A stretch of DNA of 64,000 bases from Yponomeuta sedellus (lineage: Eukaryota; Arthropoda; Insecta; Lepidoptera; Yponomeutidae), in NCBI GenBank assembly GCA_934045075.1, contig OW203747.1:9506357-9570356 (forward strand). The letters are read 5' to 3'. A program made the position numbers and the translations under genes. This document shows, in pieces, positions 22,803-34,024 of the stretch. Numbering within the stretch: the first letter of the stretch is position 1; every line of letters begins with the position of its first letter. The notes beneath the pieces are model-generated. The model ran no database searches. It saw only the letters and a program-made list of their open reading frames with translations, and had not been told where the DNA came from.

Positions 22803-23470
22803 CAACAATTACTAGTGGTGCCATGGGAATGATTTAATTCCTAAATAATTGATAGCATTAAACTTAAACCACTAAAATTGTAAACAATTAACAAAGAAAA
22901 ACGATATAAAATCGCAACTTTTCGAGTAGTAGCCGCAATATTGAGGATTTAAAGCTACTTAATCAATGGCCGCAGAAGTGTGGGCAGCCACCGATGAGAT
23001 GGACTGACGACCTGTGGGGTGAGTCTCTAAAATGCATAGTTGTTCAATACAGTCATATTAGTCCAATAATGGTCGCATTCACACTATCGGTAGTCTGGTA
23101 ACATCGCATTGCAATGGCGCATCGCGTGATTCGATCTTCTTCGCGTGAGATGCCTATTTAATTTGCGCGGGTTACACCCCTGGAATGGTATTGTACTGCT
23201 ATTGCATTGTCGGTAGTCTGGTAACATCGCATTGCAATGGCGCATCGCGTGATTCGATCTTCTTCGCGTGAGATGCCTATTTAATTTGCGCGGGTTACAC
23301 CCCTGGAATGGTATTGTACTGCTATTGCATTGTAGACTGCCAAACTGAGGCAAATAACGTCTTGCTTATATCATTCTATTGAAATTGCCGGAAAAGACTG
23401 GATTCGGAAGGTCTAAAGCTTACCTTAACCTTAAGAAGATACCTACACTCAGTATTGGGTGGTTACAGAT
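22803..23470. repeat. Composite repeat, copy 1
   Basis: Matches 42170-42770 and, in part, 35520-36005 and 62618-62905. It contains a LINE ORF2 scrap (gccaccgatgagatggactg, about 22987) followed by a conserved segment starting gagtctctaaaatgcatag. Confidence 0.75.
23087..23332. repeat. Exact tandem duplication, 2 x 123 bp
   Basis: Copies 23087-23209 and 23210-23332 appear identical by eye. The related repeats at 42470 and 62690 have a single unit, so the duplication is local and recent. Confidence 0.92.
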
Positions 23471-23474
23471 TCAA

Positions 23475-24085
23475 GAAGCGCTCGTGGCCTAGTCGAACCG
23501 AGTGATTAGAATCAATCACTTGAGTTAAGCAACAACAGGTGCGGTCAGGTGCAGGATGGGTGACCGTCCCGTGACTACCGCTAGTGGTATTTTTCTGAGC
23601 GCTTACGTGCTTCGCTAGGCACGTTAAGCCGTTGGTACCGGCTGACATGTGATGACAGTCGTTAACCCATGTCAGAGGCCTTATTTGACAGTAGGACCAG
23701 CCACTAGTCTTGCAAGCCTCCATTAATCCGGACTAGGCCCTCGTGACGGAGTACGGCCTATACCGTCCTCAGGGAGAGCGGTGGTAGCGGAGCGGTGTAG
23801 AACGCCGGCTTCTCAATCGGGAGGTCGTGGGTTTGAACCCAATACCAATGACTTTGTTTTCTAAGTTATGTACATTTGTGAAATTATAGTAGCAATACTA
23901 CTCGCTGACTGTGAAGGAAAACATCGTAAGGAAACCCTAGTGTCTGAGGTGTTCGCGTACCTCAGCGCTTGCTACGTACAATGGCCCAACTATGAGGCTA
24001 AGTGCGGAAATCTCAGGTCTAACTAACTACCGTCCTCAGGGATGAGACCCGTGCCCCTCGGTGGGGACATAAAGGGTTGATTATG
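23475..24085 (+). mobile_element. SINE with 5S rRNA-like head, interrupted by a tRNA SINE
   Basis: The head (23475-23590) contains GTTAAGCAACA, GCGCGGTCAGG and GATGGGTGACCGTCC, which match the internal control region of 5S rRNA genes in order and spacing. The body runs through cgttaagccgttggtaccgg to the tail gtgccc..cggtggggacata and gggttgat. A tRNA-derived SINE (23776-24027) splits the tail. Confidence 0.8.
23776..24027 (+). mobile_element. tRNA-derived SINE nested in the 5S-like SINE
   Basis: The head has an A-box-like TGGTAGCGGAGCGG and a B-box-like GGGTTTGAACCC; the body includes gaaggaaaacatcgtaagga. A perfect 15-bp duplication TACCGTCCTCAGGGA flanks it (23761-23775 and 24028-24042). 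Relatives lie at 58893 and 59861. Confidence 0.88.
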
Positions 24086-24333
24086 ATGAGATTGAAGAAG
24101 AATCAATAGTCATTTGTCACTGTGATGTTAGTGCGCCAATCAGGCTACAATTTACAATGTATGTAAATGAACTGTCTTCTCCATAAAGTTTATCAGAGTC
24201 ACGATGAACAAACAACATGCGATTGCAACCCTGTCCCCACTGCTGGGGCACGGGTCTCTTCCTGCATTGCATTGGAACAAACAACATATCCAGTGTTATT
24301 TATGAAAACACGATTGCTTAAAACACTCCTCAA

Positions 24334-25113
24334 GGCGGGTTTTCACGGTCTTATTGCGCTCGGACCGAGTTTACTAAGATGCTACTCGTATCGTGTACAC
24401 TGGCCATTTTAGTGCACTCGTATCAAAACGCCAACTCGGACCGCGCTCAGACTTATTATACTCTATGCCGCGCTCTACTCATCTTAGTTGACTTTGATGC
24501 AACAACAAAAACAAAATTGCGTCTTCGCAAGAAATTTCTGTGCCGCGCGAAAGTGTCCAGAAAGAGATCATTTGCAGTTTGTGGAGCTTTACGAAAGTGA
24601 AGAACTATTTTGGAATGTGCGTTTGGCATCATATAAAAATAAAGACGCCAGACAACCGCGCAGGAGCGGATACGGAGAAAATTGAATATGGAAAGCAGTA
24701 TGACCGAAGTAAATGCTAAAATAAACAATATTCGGAGTTACATACTTAAGTCTTCTCGAATAAAATTATTCGAAGCACCTACTTGGTCACGCCTCACGTG
24801 TCCATTTACGTGTCCAAATTTTATCCTGCTGCTGTTGCAGCTCGACGATAAGCATATCTACCACCACTTCTATGCCTATCAGAAGTAAATCGGTCATTTC
24901 AAAGCCACTTCAAAGCTGGTTTAAAGTTTTTCAAGTTTTCACAGAGTTTTGCTTGACAGTAACCGCTGGCCACATACAACAAAGCGCGTTCAAAAATGAA
25001 TCAAAATCCATATTCACTAAAATGTGTGTAAACTACCATCCGAGTGGATTACTGTTTTAGTTGACTAAGATGACGCGCTTGGTCCGAGTCCACTAAGCCC
25101 GTGAAAACGCGGG
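24334..25113. mobile_element. DNA transposon with about 36-bp inverted ends
   Basis: The left end ggcgggttttcacggtctta and right end cccgtgaaaacgcggg pair as terminal inverted repeats over about 36 bases (GTTTTCACGG core and CTCGGACC). The related repeat at 43265-43300 lacks this insert, which confirms an insertion. The target duplication is unclear (AAGG on both sides). It carries an MADF-like coding scrap and no transposase. Confidence 0.72.
24480..24682 (+). pseudogene. MADF-like domain fragment
   Basis: The plus frame reads HLQFVELYESEELFWNVRLA then SYKNKDARQ, close to the start of MADF (Myb/SANT-like) domains. These often accompany Harbinger-type transposases as a second protein. Only the first third of the domain is present. 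Confidence 0.45.
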
Positions 25114-25229
25114 TTCGAAGGTAATTTAAGTAGTCTCTGGTGAAGGGCAGCACATAAACACAGTTGAAAAACTGCCCCTGAGAAGTGAAAAGAGAGAAAA
25201 ATCGTGGTTATCATCTGGCTGAAGCAAAT

Positions 25230-25480
25230 TGCACCACTTACAGCCCCGAGTATACCTTTTACTTTGCTGTTAGGTTTTAAAAACCTATTTAGAGGCTAAA
25301 AATTTCACCCATGCCGGGATTCGAACCCGCAACCTCTGGCTATCCGTGCCAGTATTTTTATTTACTTAGCACGGGTTAGTGCATTAAAAATAAAAATAGT
25401 ATAATCAGGTGGGTACAGCGATATCATTCCGATGTAAAAACCTAACTGCAAAGTAGGTACTTTATCAAATACTTTCATTC
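25230..25480 (-). repeat. tRNA-like element, rearranged copy
   Basis: Holds the minus-strand tRNA-like 3' half (gggttcgaatcccggcatgg as its complement, 25310-25330). It then jumps into a plus-strand tail (agcacgggttagtgcattaa), so two opposite copies are fused with the tRNA head lost. Confidence 0.6.
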
Positions 25481-25664
25481 ATTAATTCATTATCTGGTGT
25501 CTCATGGACATTGTTTCGAAGATAATCAGCTCCGATGTCGTTCTTGAGAGGTTCTAAGCTTCTATTCTAGACAGAAACATGCCGTTTTCACGTCTTTTAT
25601 TTCACTGTCACGTTCTACAGCGGAAGATATGGAAGTCAGATGTTGACCAGCTCATGAACACCCA

Positions 25665-27540
25665 GATCTAGGGCACCGTTGCACCTAGAAACCCGGAATT
25701 GAAGATGAAATTTATAGTTTCATTATAGTGATGATAATAGTGATTATAGCTAAGGTGCTACACTAAGGCTGACATTCAGAGAAGAAAACTAAGCTAAGAC
25801 CAGTCTCAGGAATGTCAAAATCACGTACTTAGAAATATTTCGTATTCAGAATCGAATCTTATGAAGTTGAGTATGAAATGGTACTTAGCTAAGTGTAAGT
25901 AGCCAATATTGGTGACTTTACGTGAACTTAGATTTGTCATCTGTCATTTGGTTCTCTTCACTTTGAGGTTACCTAGATACCATTGTGTCGTATTGTTTTG
26001 GTTGGAGTTTGTGATTAGCATTATGTTTACTAAATTACTAAAAAATAATAGACAATATAGATGACTTTCTTAAGACAGTTCTTCTCTTAGTTCAGGCTTA
26101 ATTCCGGCTCCCGATCGAATGTGAATACGACAATTTCCTCGCTTTACTAAGTATGACTTTAGTTTACTTTGCTAAGACTGCTCTAAGCGTGAACTTGGGA
26201 TTCGTCTCTGAATGTCAGCCTAAGACTCCACCAAGCCGGACTTGGCCCCCGTGGTGGAGTATGGCCTAACCTTCCTGCGATGCAGGAAGAGACCCGTGCC
26301 CCTGCTGTGGGGATATACAAGGGTTGATAACGACGATAACGCTACACTAAGAAATTAAAGAGTCAGATGACGACTAGCCTAATAACACCTAGATGTAAGG
26401 TACCGTTGCACCTATTACAGGCTATGCTTAGTGTGGAGATCTCAAGCTATCTCACGAAGTACAAATTGTTGCAGTAAAGATGTATCTGTGAATATTTCTT
26501 TCTTGTACTATTTATTCTTTTACTTGTAATTGGCAAATAAACTATATCCGGGACCACGGCACCTGAAAAAGTGCCGAAACGTTGGAAAATTGTAAAAATG
26601 TGATAAACGAGCATAAATCCGTATAAAAACAGTTTTAATTAAATAAACTATATTTTATTTATTATTATAAATCCAGAAATTAAGTCAAAATACACAATTT
26701 TACTGTCGTGGTTATTGGTTCCTTAATAAAAAATATTCCATAGGCACATTATTAAAGACGCATTATCTATTCACTAAAAATCGTGAAGTAAAATTTAAAA
26801 ATAAAAACCGACTTCTGTTCACTAAGGCACTAAAACGCGGAAATAATTTAAACGAATATAATATAAAAACCCAGAATTAAAGTTGAAATGTATAGTTTAA
26901 TTATCAATTGCTGCACTAGGAATATTAAGAGTCAGATGACGACAAGCACAATAACACCTAGATGTAAGGTATGTACCGCATAGGCATTTTTGTGGCATTT
27001 TTTCCGGGCGCTTCCGTGCTTTGCAAGACACGTTAAGCCGTTGTGCTGGAAGTCATGAATTGGCAGTCAGTCGTTAAGCCATGCCAGAGGTTTCGGGGGC
27101 GGTTTGATAACTTATGACAGTAAGGCCCACCACTATCTTACAATCCTTCACCAACCCGAACTTGGCCCTCACGGTGGAGTTTTGCCTAATCTTGCTACGA
27201 TGCAAGAAGTGACCCGTGTCCTAGCAGTAGGGACATACAAGGTTTGATGTCGTACCGTTGCACCTATAAATCAAGATTTTCAGTCAAATTACACAATTTT
27301 AGTGTCGTGGTTATAAGTCCCTTTATAAAATTATAATGTACTACAAGCACGGGTAGTTATTAAAGTCTCATTAACTATGCACTAAAAACCGTTTAATAAA
27401 TTTGTTAAAATAAAAATTAATAACTGTGTACAGTACACAAGGCACAAAAAACGACTTCAATATAATTATACTTCTACAAAACTGTACGAATTTCGAATTT
27501 ATTGGACATATTTGTTTAATTCTGCGTTTTTGGTGCCTTA
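25665..27540. repeat. Cluster of a shared dispersed repeat, with 5S-SINE tails between
   Basis: Related units containing cacctagatgtaaggt and ccgttgcacctat occur near 25665, 26385, 26945 and 27250. Their companion segment cgtggttattggttccttaa is at 26705 and, diverged, at 27308; another full unit is at 29083-29340. 26222-26335 and 26990-27250 are 3' parts of the 5S-like SINE. No gene. Confidence 0.65.
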
Positions 27541-27927
27541 GTGTAGGTACGTAAAGAAGTTCGTTTTTATTTTAATAAGCATTTGGTTTTGAACCATATT
27601 TGTATTTTTACGTTTCTAGTTTTCTAACACTATCCCATGGGCTTGTATTTTATAAAATACCCATTATAAAAATCCAACCGCGTTGTAATGTGGGTAGAAC
27701 TTGAAACTATGTGTATCGCGCAGTTCGTTCTTCTTAAGCGGAGTGGTTGTGATTTTTGTGAAGGTCGATTTCGTCGTTGGTCTTATGAGGGTAAACACAG
27801 TAAAACACGGTCAATGTAGGTAATCATAGAACGCAATATTTATAATGCCAACTAGTGTTGCCAGATAAGGCAATTCCCTCCAAAGTCACAGGTTTCGTTT
27901 TTGCTTAAGGTATATTTTTATCATACT

Positions 27928-28234
27928 GAGTGCTTAATGCGAGTTTTTTAACTACTCGATCGCGTTAACGTAAACTCATATTTCTATGGCATCTAGGAAG
28001 CGCCACCTAGCGACAAGTATGGAAATTAAAATTGCTGAGTGCGAGTTGTAATGGTTTACGTTGAGAAGTGAACACGTTTACCAGCCAAAACACGAATAAA
28101 CGCGAGTGCGAGTTGTACTGTGACAGCGTTTTGTTCAGTTCGAACGGTTAACTTACGAGTACTCATACTCAATGCTCGATTAACGCGGTAGTAAAGTTAT
28201 TCGATTGGATCTGTGAAACTCGCACTAAGCACTC
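27928..28234. mobile_element. MITE with GAGTGCTTAATGCGAGTT ends, copy 1
   Basis: Terminal inverted repeats of about 18 bases (27928-27945 and 28217-28234). A shorter copy in the opposite orientation lies at 49039-49243. Confidence 0.75.
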
Positions 28235-28287
28235 TGTACATTCCTTGCGACTTGTTCAATTGTTCAGAGATTGATTACTATAGTAGG

Positions 28288-28440
28288 GTCGCCAATTAGC
28301 TCAATCGGAAGAGCGCTGACACGGATAGCCAGAGGTCGCGGGTTCGAATCCCGGCATAGGTGGAATTTTTAGCCTCTAAATATGTTTTTAAAATTGTCCT
28401 TAGCACGGGTTAGTGCATTGAAAATAAAAATAGTATAGTA
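28288..28440 (+). mobile_element. tRNA-like element with conserved tail
   Basis: A tRNA-like head (ttagctcaatcggaagagcg ... gggttcgaatcccgg) is followed by the family tail (tttttagcctctaaatatgt ... agcacgggttagtgcattga) and an A-rich end. Confidence 0.75.
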
Positions 28441-29082
28441 GGGTGACAATGACATAACAGAGGTTCGAGAAATCAAACTTTATTGTCAGCAAACAGCCCG
28501 AGTAGTACGATAGCACTAGTCGTTTTACAGCGATAAAACATTAAACACACACTCACACATAAATGTAAGTATTGAAAAAAAATGCTGTCTGAATTATCTG
28601 AATTGATAAATTTTTTAATACTACCTTAAACATTTCCCCCAAGGTCTACGTAAAAATTTTTCGTAAACGTAACATCGTTGCAGCGGATGTACATTAATTC
28701 GCTGCAACGTAGTTCACTGCAGAGAACATTCGTTGTAACGTGCTTTACAGCTATGAACTTTTGTTGCAACATATTTCGCGCTTACTTCCGGCTCGGCAGG
28801 GTCTTTCGGGCAGCAGATTCCATGGACACCTTAGTCTTTCTTACGTGATGAACAAACTCAAAAACTTTTTCATTTGTGAAGCTTATTTTAATGCTCCTAT
28901 TTGTGAATAGAAAAATTTGCTAACAAATTTCTCTATAAGAAATGTATTTAAAACAATACTTTGTAAAAAAAACCACGTCAGAAAATCAACACGCGACGTC
29001 ATTTTTTATTTTTTCGTTTAGCAGAGCCGTGCGTGGTAAAAATAACCTAATACTTCGATTAAATAACCTAATACTTCGAACT
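28441..29082. other. No gene recognised
   Basis: AT-rich. It includes gttgcagcgga / cgctgcaac motifs in both orientations around 28676-28745 that could fold. Confidence 0.4.
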
Positions 29083-29339
29083 AGCCTAATAACACCTAGA
29101 TGAAAGGTAGGTGCCGTTGCACCTATAAATCCAGAATGTAAGTCACAAGTCATAAACAATTTTACTGTCGTGGTTATTGGTTCCTTAATAAAAAACATTC
29201 CATAAGCACGCGTTTTTAAAGACACATTGTATTTTCACTAAAAATGTGAAAAAAAAAATTAAAAGTAAAGACAGTCTTCTGTTTACTAAGGCACTAAAAA
29301 CGCAGAAATCATATAAATTAATATAACCTATAAATTCGT

Positions 29340-29990
29340 ATACATCTAAGTATTGTATAAGTATTGTCGCACTCGGGAAAGACAGGGGTAGAAATAATAA
29401 TCTAAAATACGTACAATATAAATTACAAAATTTTATTTACAATAAGAAAAGAAGTGGGTTGTGGGAAATAGGTAGGTTCGTGCCCTACACCAGTTAGTTT
29501 GGTTCAGTTCACGCTGCCGATAGGTACTCTCCTTGGCTGGATGGAATGACGCGCAGTGTTGCCTCGATAGCAACGTAGAAGGCCGGCGCCGATCCCTCCG
29601 GTAAGCCACACCAGGACTTGGCGTTGAAGGAAGTAGACGCGGCGGTCCGTAGCGGCAACTGCAACCCAAAAGCGGGGCAAAGGGTCGCAGACAAGAATAT
29701 ACTAGACTTGTAAAAAAATATTGATTAAAAAATGGCCGCTAGGGCGGTTGGAGAGTGGCGGCGTCAAAGAGCGCACACCTAACTCCTTCCGTGGTCAAAT
29801 TTAAATATGAGCGCTGCGAGAGCCGAGATGAGTGAGTGAAAAAAATAGCCGAATGAAAGTATTGAATAGGTGATTGTCACAGATAATCACTCATTTAAAG
29901 ATCGCTCAAAATAGTGGCCAAGAACGAGTAAAAGAAGAAATAAAATGAATAAAATACGAAAAAACGTAAAGTTGGAAATAGAAAAATATT
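29340..29990 (-). repeat. Possible solo LTR or 3' UTR of a retroelement
   Basis: On the minus strand a GC-rich block (29700-29500) with short open frames is followed by an AATAAAATTTTG polyadenylation-like site near 29430. That is the layout of an LTR R-U5 region. Ends and a target duplication were not found, and this is a weak call. Confidence 0.25.
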
Positions 29991-30165
29991 AATTTTAGTA
30001 GCGTATTTCATTAATTTTAGTATATCTTGGAGTCGGTGTCGGTGCATACATTTTGGGCACCGTCTCCAATATTACTACGGTTTTTATTTTAGAATTCAAA
30101 TCCAAATTATACTTAGCAGTTTTTGGAGAGTCCTATTACACCCACTAAGTACCACAACCGGTTCT

Positions 30166-30270
30166 ACATCACATTTACATACAGGCACATATATTGCTCT
30201 GGCCCCACACTAGGATACCCTGTTTCGTGGAAACCATAACAACCATGTAAACATCCAAGACCTAAGGTTT
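30166..30270. repeat. Dispersed repeat shared with 18215-18350
   Basis: Both copies contain ggccccacactaggataccc and catgtaaacatccaagacct followed by a T-run. Confidence 0.75.
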
Positions 30271-30274
30271 TTTT

Positions 30275-30789
30275 TTTCAAAGTTAAGTTTTGTAATTATG
30301 TTAAGGTCACAGTGATGTTTTTGTGTTTTGGGTTAAGCAGGGGTACCATTTCGTTTACTTCATTTGAAGGGGAGTACTGTGGCTGCTCTCCAGAGAGGAT
30401 TTTATTTAGTTTATTTTATGATTTGTAGGAATTTCAATTTAGTTTTACTTTCAGAGTTTTTTTCCGTCAGATTTGTACATACAACCGTGAAGTGAACTTT
30501 TTTTGTGTTTAATTTATTATATATTATTTTCCCTTTGCAAATCTAACTGCGGGCGTACTGAGGACCCGTATACGTTTAATTTTACTGTTGCCAGTAAAAG
30601 CATTGTTTCCTCTGATTTTTCACAGTATGGCGATCGAGGTTTCCTCTGATTTTTCACAATGAGGCGGTTGCAATTTATTGTTTTTATAGTTATAGTTTTT
30701 TAGTTTTTTTTTCAGTTTTTAGTTTCAATTATAGTTTTTATTCATTGAAAGTAAAAAAACTACTTTGTGAAGGGTTTTTAAATGGCGTT
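30275..30789. other. No gene recognised
   Basis: T-rich sequence. A short direct repeat, cctctgatttttcaca, occurs at 30610 and 30641. Confidence 0.4.
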
Positions 30790-30997
30790 ATGAGCCGTTT
30801 TTAGCACAAATTCACAAAACAATTCATACATGGCGCTGACAGGGCCATAGAAGTACCGGAATACGGCTGTGAAATGTTCACAATCGGTGCTAAAAGCAAA
30901 ATCCAAATTTGATAAATAAGCTAAATTTGACAGACGTGTCCCTGTATGAATAAGCGCCATCTATGAATACTTAGAATTTCTGCTGAAAACGGCTCAT
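30790..30997. mobile_element. MITE with ATGAGCCGTTTT ends
   Basis: Inverted ends of about 45 bases (30790-30837 and 30953-30997) sharing ATGAGCCGTTTT, AGCA and ATGGCGCT. The same end sequence forms part of the perfect palindrome at 34025-34171. Confidence 0.75.
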
Positions 30998-31517
30998 TGC
31001 GGGACTTTTTTCATCTAAGGAAAATTCATATGGGCATCTGGCAACACAAAATTTCTATCAGAAATAATATGGCGCGCAATCTAGAAAACAGTTTCAAATG
31101 TTTGTTTGTTTTTGTTAAATTTGTTTCTTTCCCAGTGAGTTGAGTCAGGTTGGGCTGTTTTATTTAGTGAAACTAAGTGATATGTGTACCCCAAAAGGTC
31201 CTAAGTAAATTATTTTGTTAATCCCGGTTTGCACGTTACTTAATTTCCTAAAGTTGGTGGGTAAAGTTGGGCATATGTGTGAATTCGGTTGTTTAGTAAA
31301 TTCAGGATGATCTCCAAATGTTCCAGAGTCTCTGCATGATTACGTTGATAACTTATATGATTCACAGAGAAGTACTGCGTCGTGATGAAGAAGAATTTTA
31401 TAAGGAATGTTTTTCGGAAGGAGATATTCAAAAGAATTTTTTGAAGAAGAAGAATCTATTGAATAAGCGCACTCATTTGAAGAAGAAATTGAAGACCCAT
31501 ATCATCAGGCTTAAGAA

Positions 31518-32750
31518 ATGGGTTGGTGGGTACAGTTGGGAGAGCGACGTCATCGATTGCCATTGTTTCAGCAAGATTATATCTGTTGGCTACCCATAGA
31601 ATTGTTAGAGAAAATATTTATTCTTCTAAATGGAAAGCAATTATCAAACTGCCGGTCCACATGCAGACGTTTGCGTGATGTGTTAACTGAATGTGACTTC
31701 CTGTGGAAGAAGATATGCAAGAGAGAAATGGGACTGTTAGCTTTGAAGGCTAAAGAGAACTCCAACCCATATTTGTTATGGTACTACATTTACAGGAACC
31801 TAAAACTCTGGCCTCAGATAGATAAATACAAACCACGATTCAATGTGTTCTCCGTGGCACCAGAGAACATTTCTGACAGAATTACTGGAGACCTCAACCA
31901 AGGCATTCTAGTTACAAACGGAAAAAACTGCACAAAACTGATAGATGTGAATAGGAACTCATACAAACTGATATTAATAAAGGGCACACAGATATGTGAA
32001 AGAATACTCAGCAAAAACAATATCTCCGTAATGCAATTGAGAGAGAACAAAACTCAAAAAAGCTGCATCTATGTGCAACGGACTGTCAAGAGAGTCACCA
32101 TGTCACAGGAAGCCATTTTTAAAGATGTGAAATTGTTCATTGTTGAAGAAGGTGAGCTATATTTCTGCACATCTGATAACACCATCTACACAGTAGACTT
32201 GTATGCAGATGAGATGACTGAAACACCACGTTGCAGAACCAAACACACCGTAATGGCATTCTTTGTCAAACACATTACCAGTGGCCCCACCAAGCAATGC
32301 ATATTGAAGTTGTTCACCTATGCTGGATTTATGATAACATTTATAGATTTTATACACCTTGAGACCATCTTCCTGCACGCACGTAATTGCGGAATACACA
32401 AGAATATTTATAGTATACTGGATGATGAGAACTACATACATTATTGGGACAACTTGGTACGACTCTATCTGCCCGCGAGGCATTACGTGCACTTCGGGTT
32501 CCCGTCAATTTCAGTTGCTGTACTATACAACAACTTGGTGATCTTCGCCACAAAGGAAAACAAAATATTGATGAGGGACCTTTCAAAGATTTGTAGGATA
32601 AACAATGAGCCGATGTTCACAACAATTGGGTCATTAAGAAGGACTGAGGTCATTGAAAAGATGTGCATCTCCGAAGCCAGTGATGGTCCAGTTATTATGG
32701 TGGCCACCCGATTACGGACATATCTTTGTAAAATAGAAGTTGTTCCCAAG
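31518..32750 (+). CDS. F-box protein, exon 1
   Basis: A 411-codon exon starting at the first ATG after an in-frame stop (TAA at 31512). Residues about 24-65 are an F-box (WLPIELLEKIFILLNGKQLS, then CRSTCRRLRDVLTECDFLWK), the Skp1-binding part of an SCF ubiquitin-ligase substrate receptor. The remaining 340 residues hold repeated hydrophobic beta-strand-like segments (for example YNNLVIFATKENKILMRDL) that could be a beta-propeller, though no standard WD motif is evident. It ends at AAG/GTAATT in phase 0 and joins the exon at 33560. The specific orthologue is not recognised. An open, acidic/lysine-rich frame at 31318-31517 in another phase could be upstream coding sequence. Confidence 0.85.
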
Positions 32751-33559
32751 GTAATTTGCCTAAAAATTGTTTTGTCAAAGCAGCCTTACTAGCTGACCCT
32801 GCAAAGCATTCGATATCAGCCCCTGTATGTCCCCACTGCTGTGGCCATGAAAACATAGCCGTGTTAGTCCAGGTACCTCCATACAAAATTTAATTAAAAT
32901 CGCTCCAGCCGTTTAGATGTGACGAAGTAACAAACATACACACTCACAAGCTTCCGTCTTTATAATATTAAGTGTGATGTGGTGTGATCAACGATAATGT
33001 GATAAACAAGTGTGAAGACTGATAGTCTTTTTACAAAAACACTACTTTTTAAAACACTGAAAAGTTTAAAGTAGTCTAAAAGGAAGTTTAGTTGGTCTCT
33101 CAGACTCTTTAAACTGAATTTGGATTGTGTTTTTATAAATAACGTTATCAATATGTAGGTTACTATATTAAAAACTTTCATAGGTTGTCTGGAAGAGATC
33201 GCTTTTAGCGATAAGATCGCCAATTGTATACAGCACAACTTAGATAAGTCCCACAGCAGTTAACACATCTTCTCTGAGATAGATAGTATAGGCTTATTTC
33301 AAGTGTTGAGGTATGTGAACATCAATGTGCTAAAAGTTTAGTACTGCTATTTTTTTCATAGCTAACTATACTTTAATCTTCACGTCTCGAAAACGGCTAA
33401 CGAATAATCTTAGTTTAGAACAGAGATCTCCCTTTTCAAATTCATTAGTTTACCCAACTCATGCTACGCTCGTGCAGAATTATGGTCTCTAGATCATAAA
33501 GTCCGGTCACGCTAACTTACTGAACAGAAGAGTTTCAAAACGGTTTACTTTCTTTTCAG
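32751..33559 (+). other. Intron of the F-box gene, with repeat fragments
   Basis: 809 bases, GT at 32751 and AG at 33558-33559. It contains a dispersed repeat at 32790-32970 (agctgaccctgcaaagc ... tcgctccagccgtttagatg), a piece of 5S-SINE tail (32806-32836) and a LINE 3' end at 33175-33245. Confidence 0.7.
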
Positions 33560-33682
33560 AATAAGTACATCCCGAGCCCGTTCGACGATGAGGTCGTGTA
33601 CGACAGACTGATTCGCCTGCGTGACCGCCTCGAGTCGAGGTCCATGCAAGCGCCCCGGGCCGAGGTTTGCGTATGTGCTTAG
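33560..33682 (+). CDS. F-box protein, last exon
   Basis: Preceded by a good acceptor (ttactttcttttcag, 33545-33559). Phase 0 matches exon 1. It encodes 40 residues, NKYIPSPFDDEVVYDRLIRL then RDRLESRSMQAPRAEVCVCA, and ends with TAG at 33680-33682. The total protein is about 451 residues. The codon use is more GC-rich than in exon 1. Confidence 0.75.
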   Translation, partial: NKYIPSPFDDEVVYDRLIRLRDRLESRSMQAPRAEVCVCA

Positions 33683-33756
33683 CACCGTTGCCCTTGTAAA
33701 GAGTTCATTAGACAATCAATGAGTCTTAGTTTAATCCTTTGTTCCCGATGTCCCCC

Positions 33757-33925
33757 ACTATTTGCCCCCACTGGCGGTCATCGAGAAAAAAAGATGCGAT
33801 GTCCACCAGTGGGGGCCAACACAACCAATTTCCTCCCTTTGACCTCCACTGGTGGACATTGGAAAGAACTAAGTTGCTTTGTCCTCCAGTGGTGGATATC
33901 GAAACTGAACATGTCTCATTGTCCC
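33757..33925 (+). repeat. Degenerate about 40-bp minisatellite
   Basis: Four diverged units start near 33767, 33803, 33844 and 33884. Each is built around the self-complementary CCACTGGTGG / CCAGTGGTGG and ends in a ctttgtc-like motif. It lies about 75 bases after the F-box stop codon, so it may be in the 3' UTR. Confidence 0.75.
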
Positions 33926-34024
33926 TCACTGCCTAATTATACATGTTTGTATTACTAAAGCATTTTCTTTATATATGTATTGTGTGTAATACTAGGTACT
34001 TTTCGTTTCATGTCTTTTCGTGAT

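Noticed and set aside
23084..23353. 89-residue frame with an internal peptide repeat
   Set aside because: Product of the 123-bp tandem duplication inside a dispersed repeat.
25311..25345. Minus-strand tRNA
   Set aside because: Only the 3' half of the tRNA-like head is present.
32157..32492. Antisense frames across the F-box exon
   Set aside because: Shadows of a real coding exon; no family features, opposite strand to a consistent gene model.
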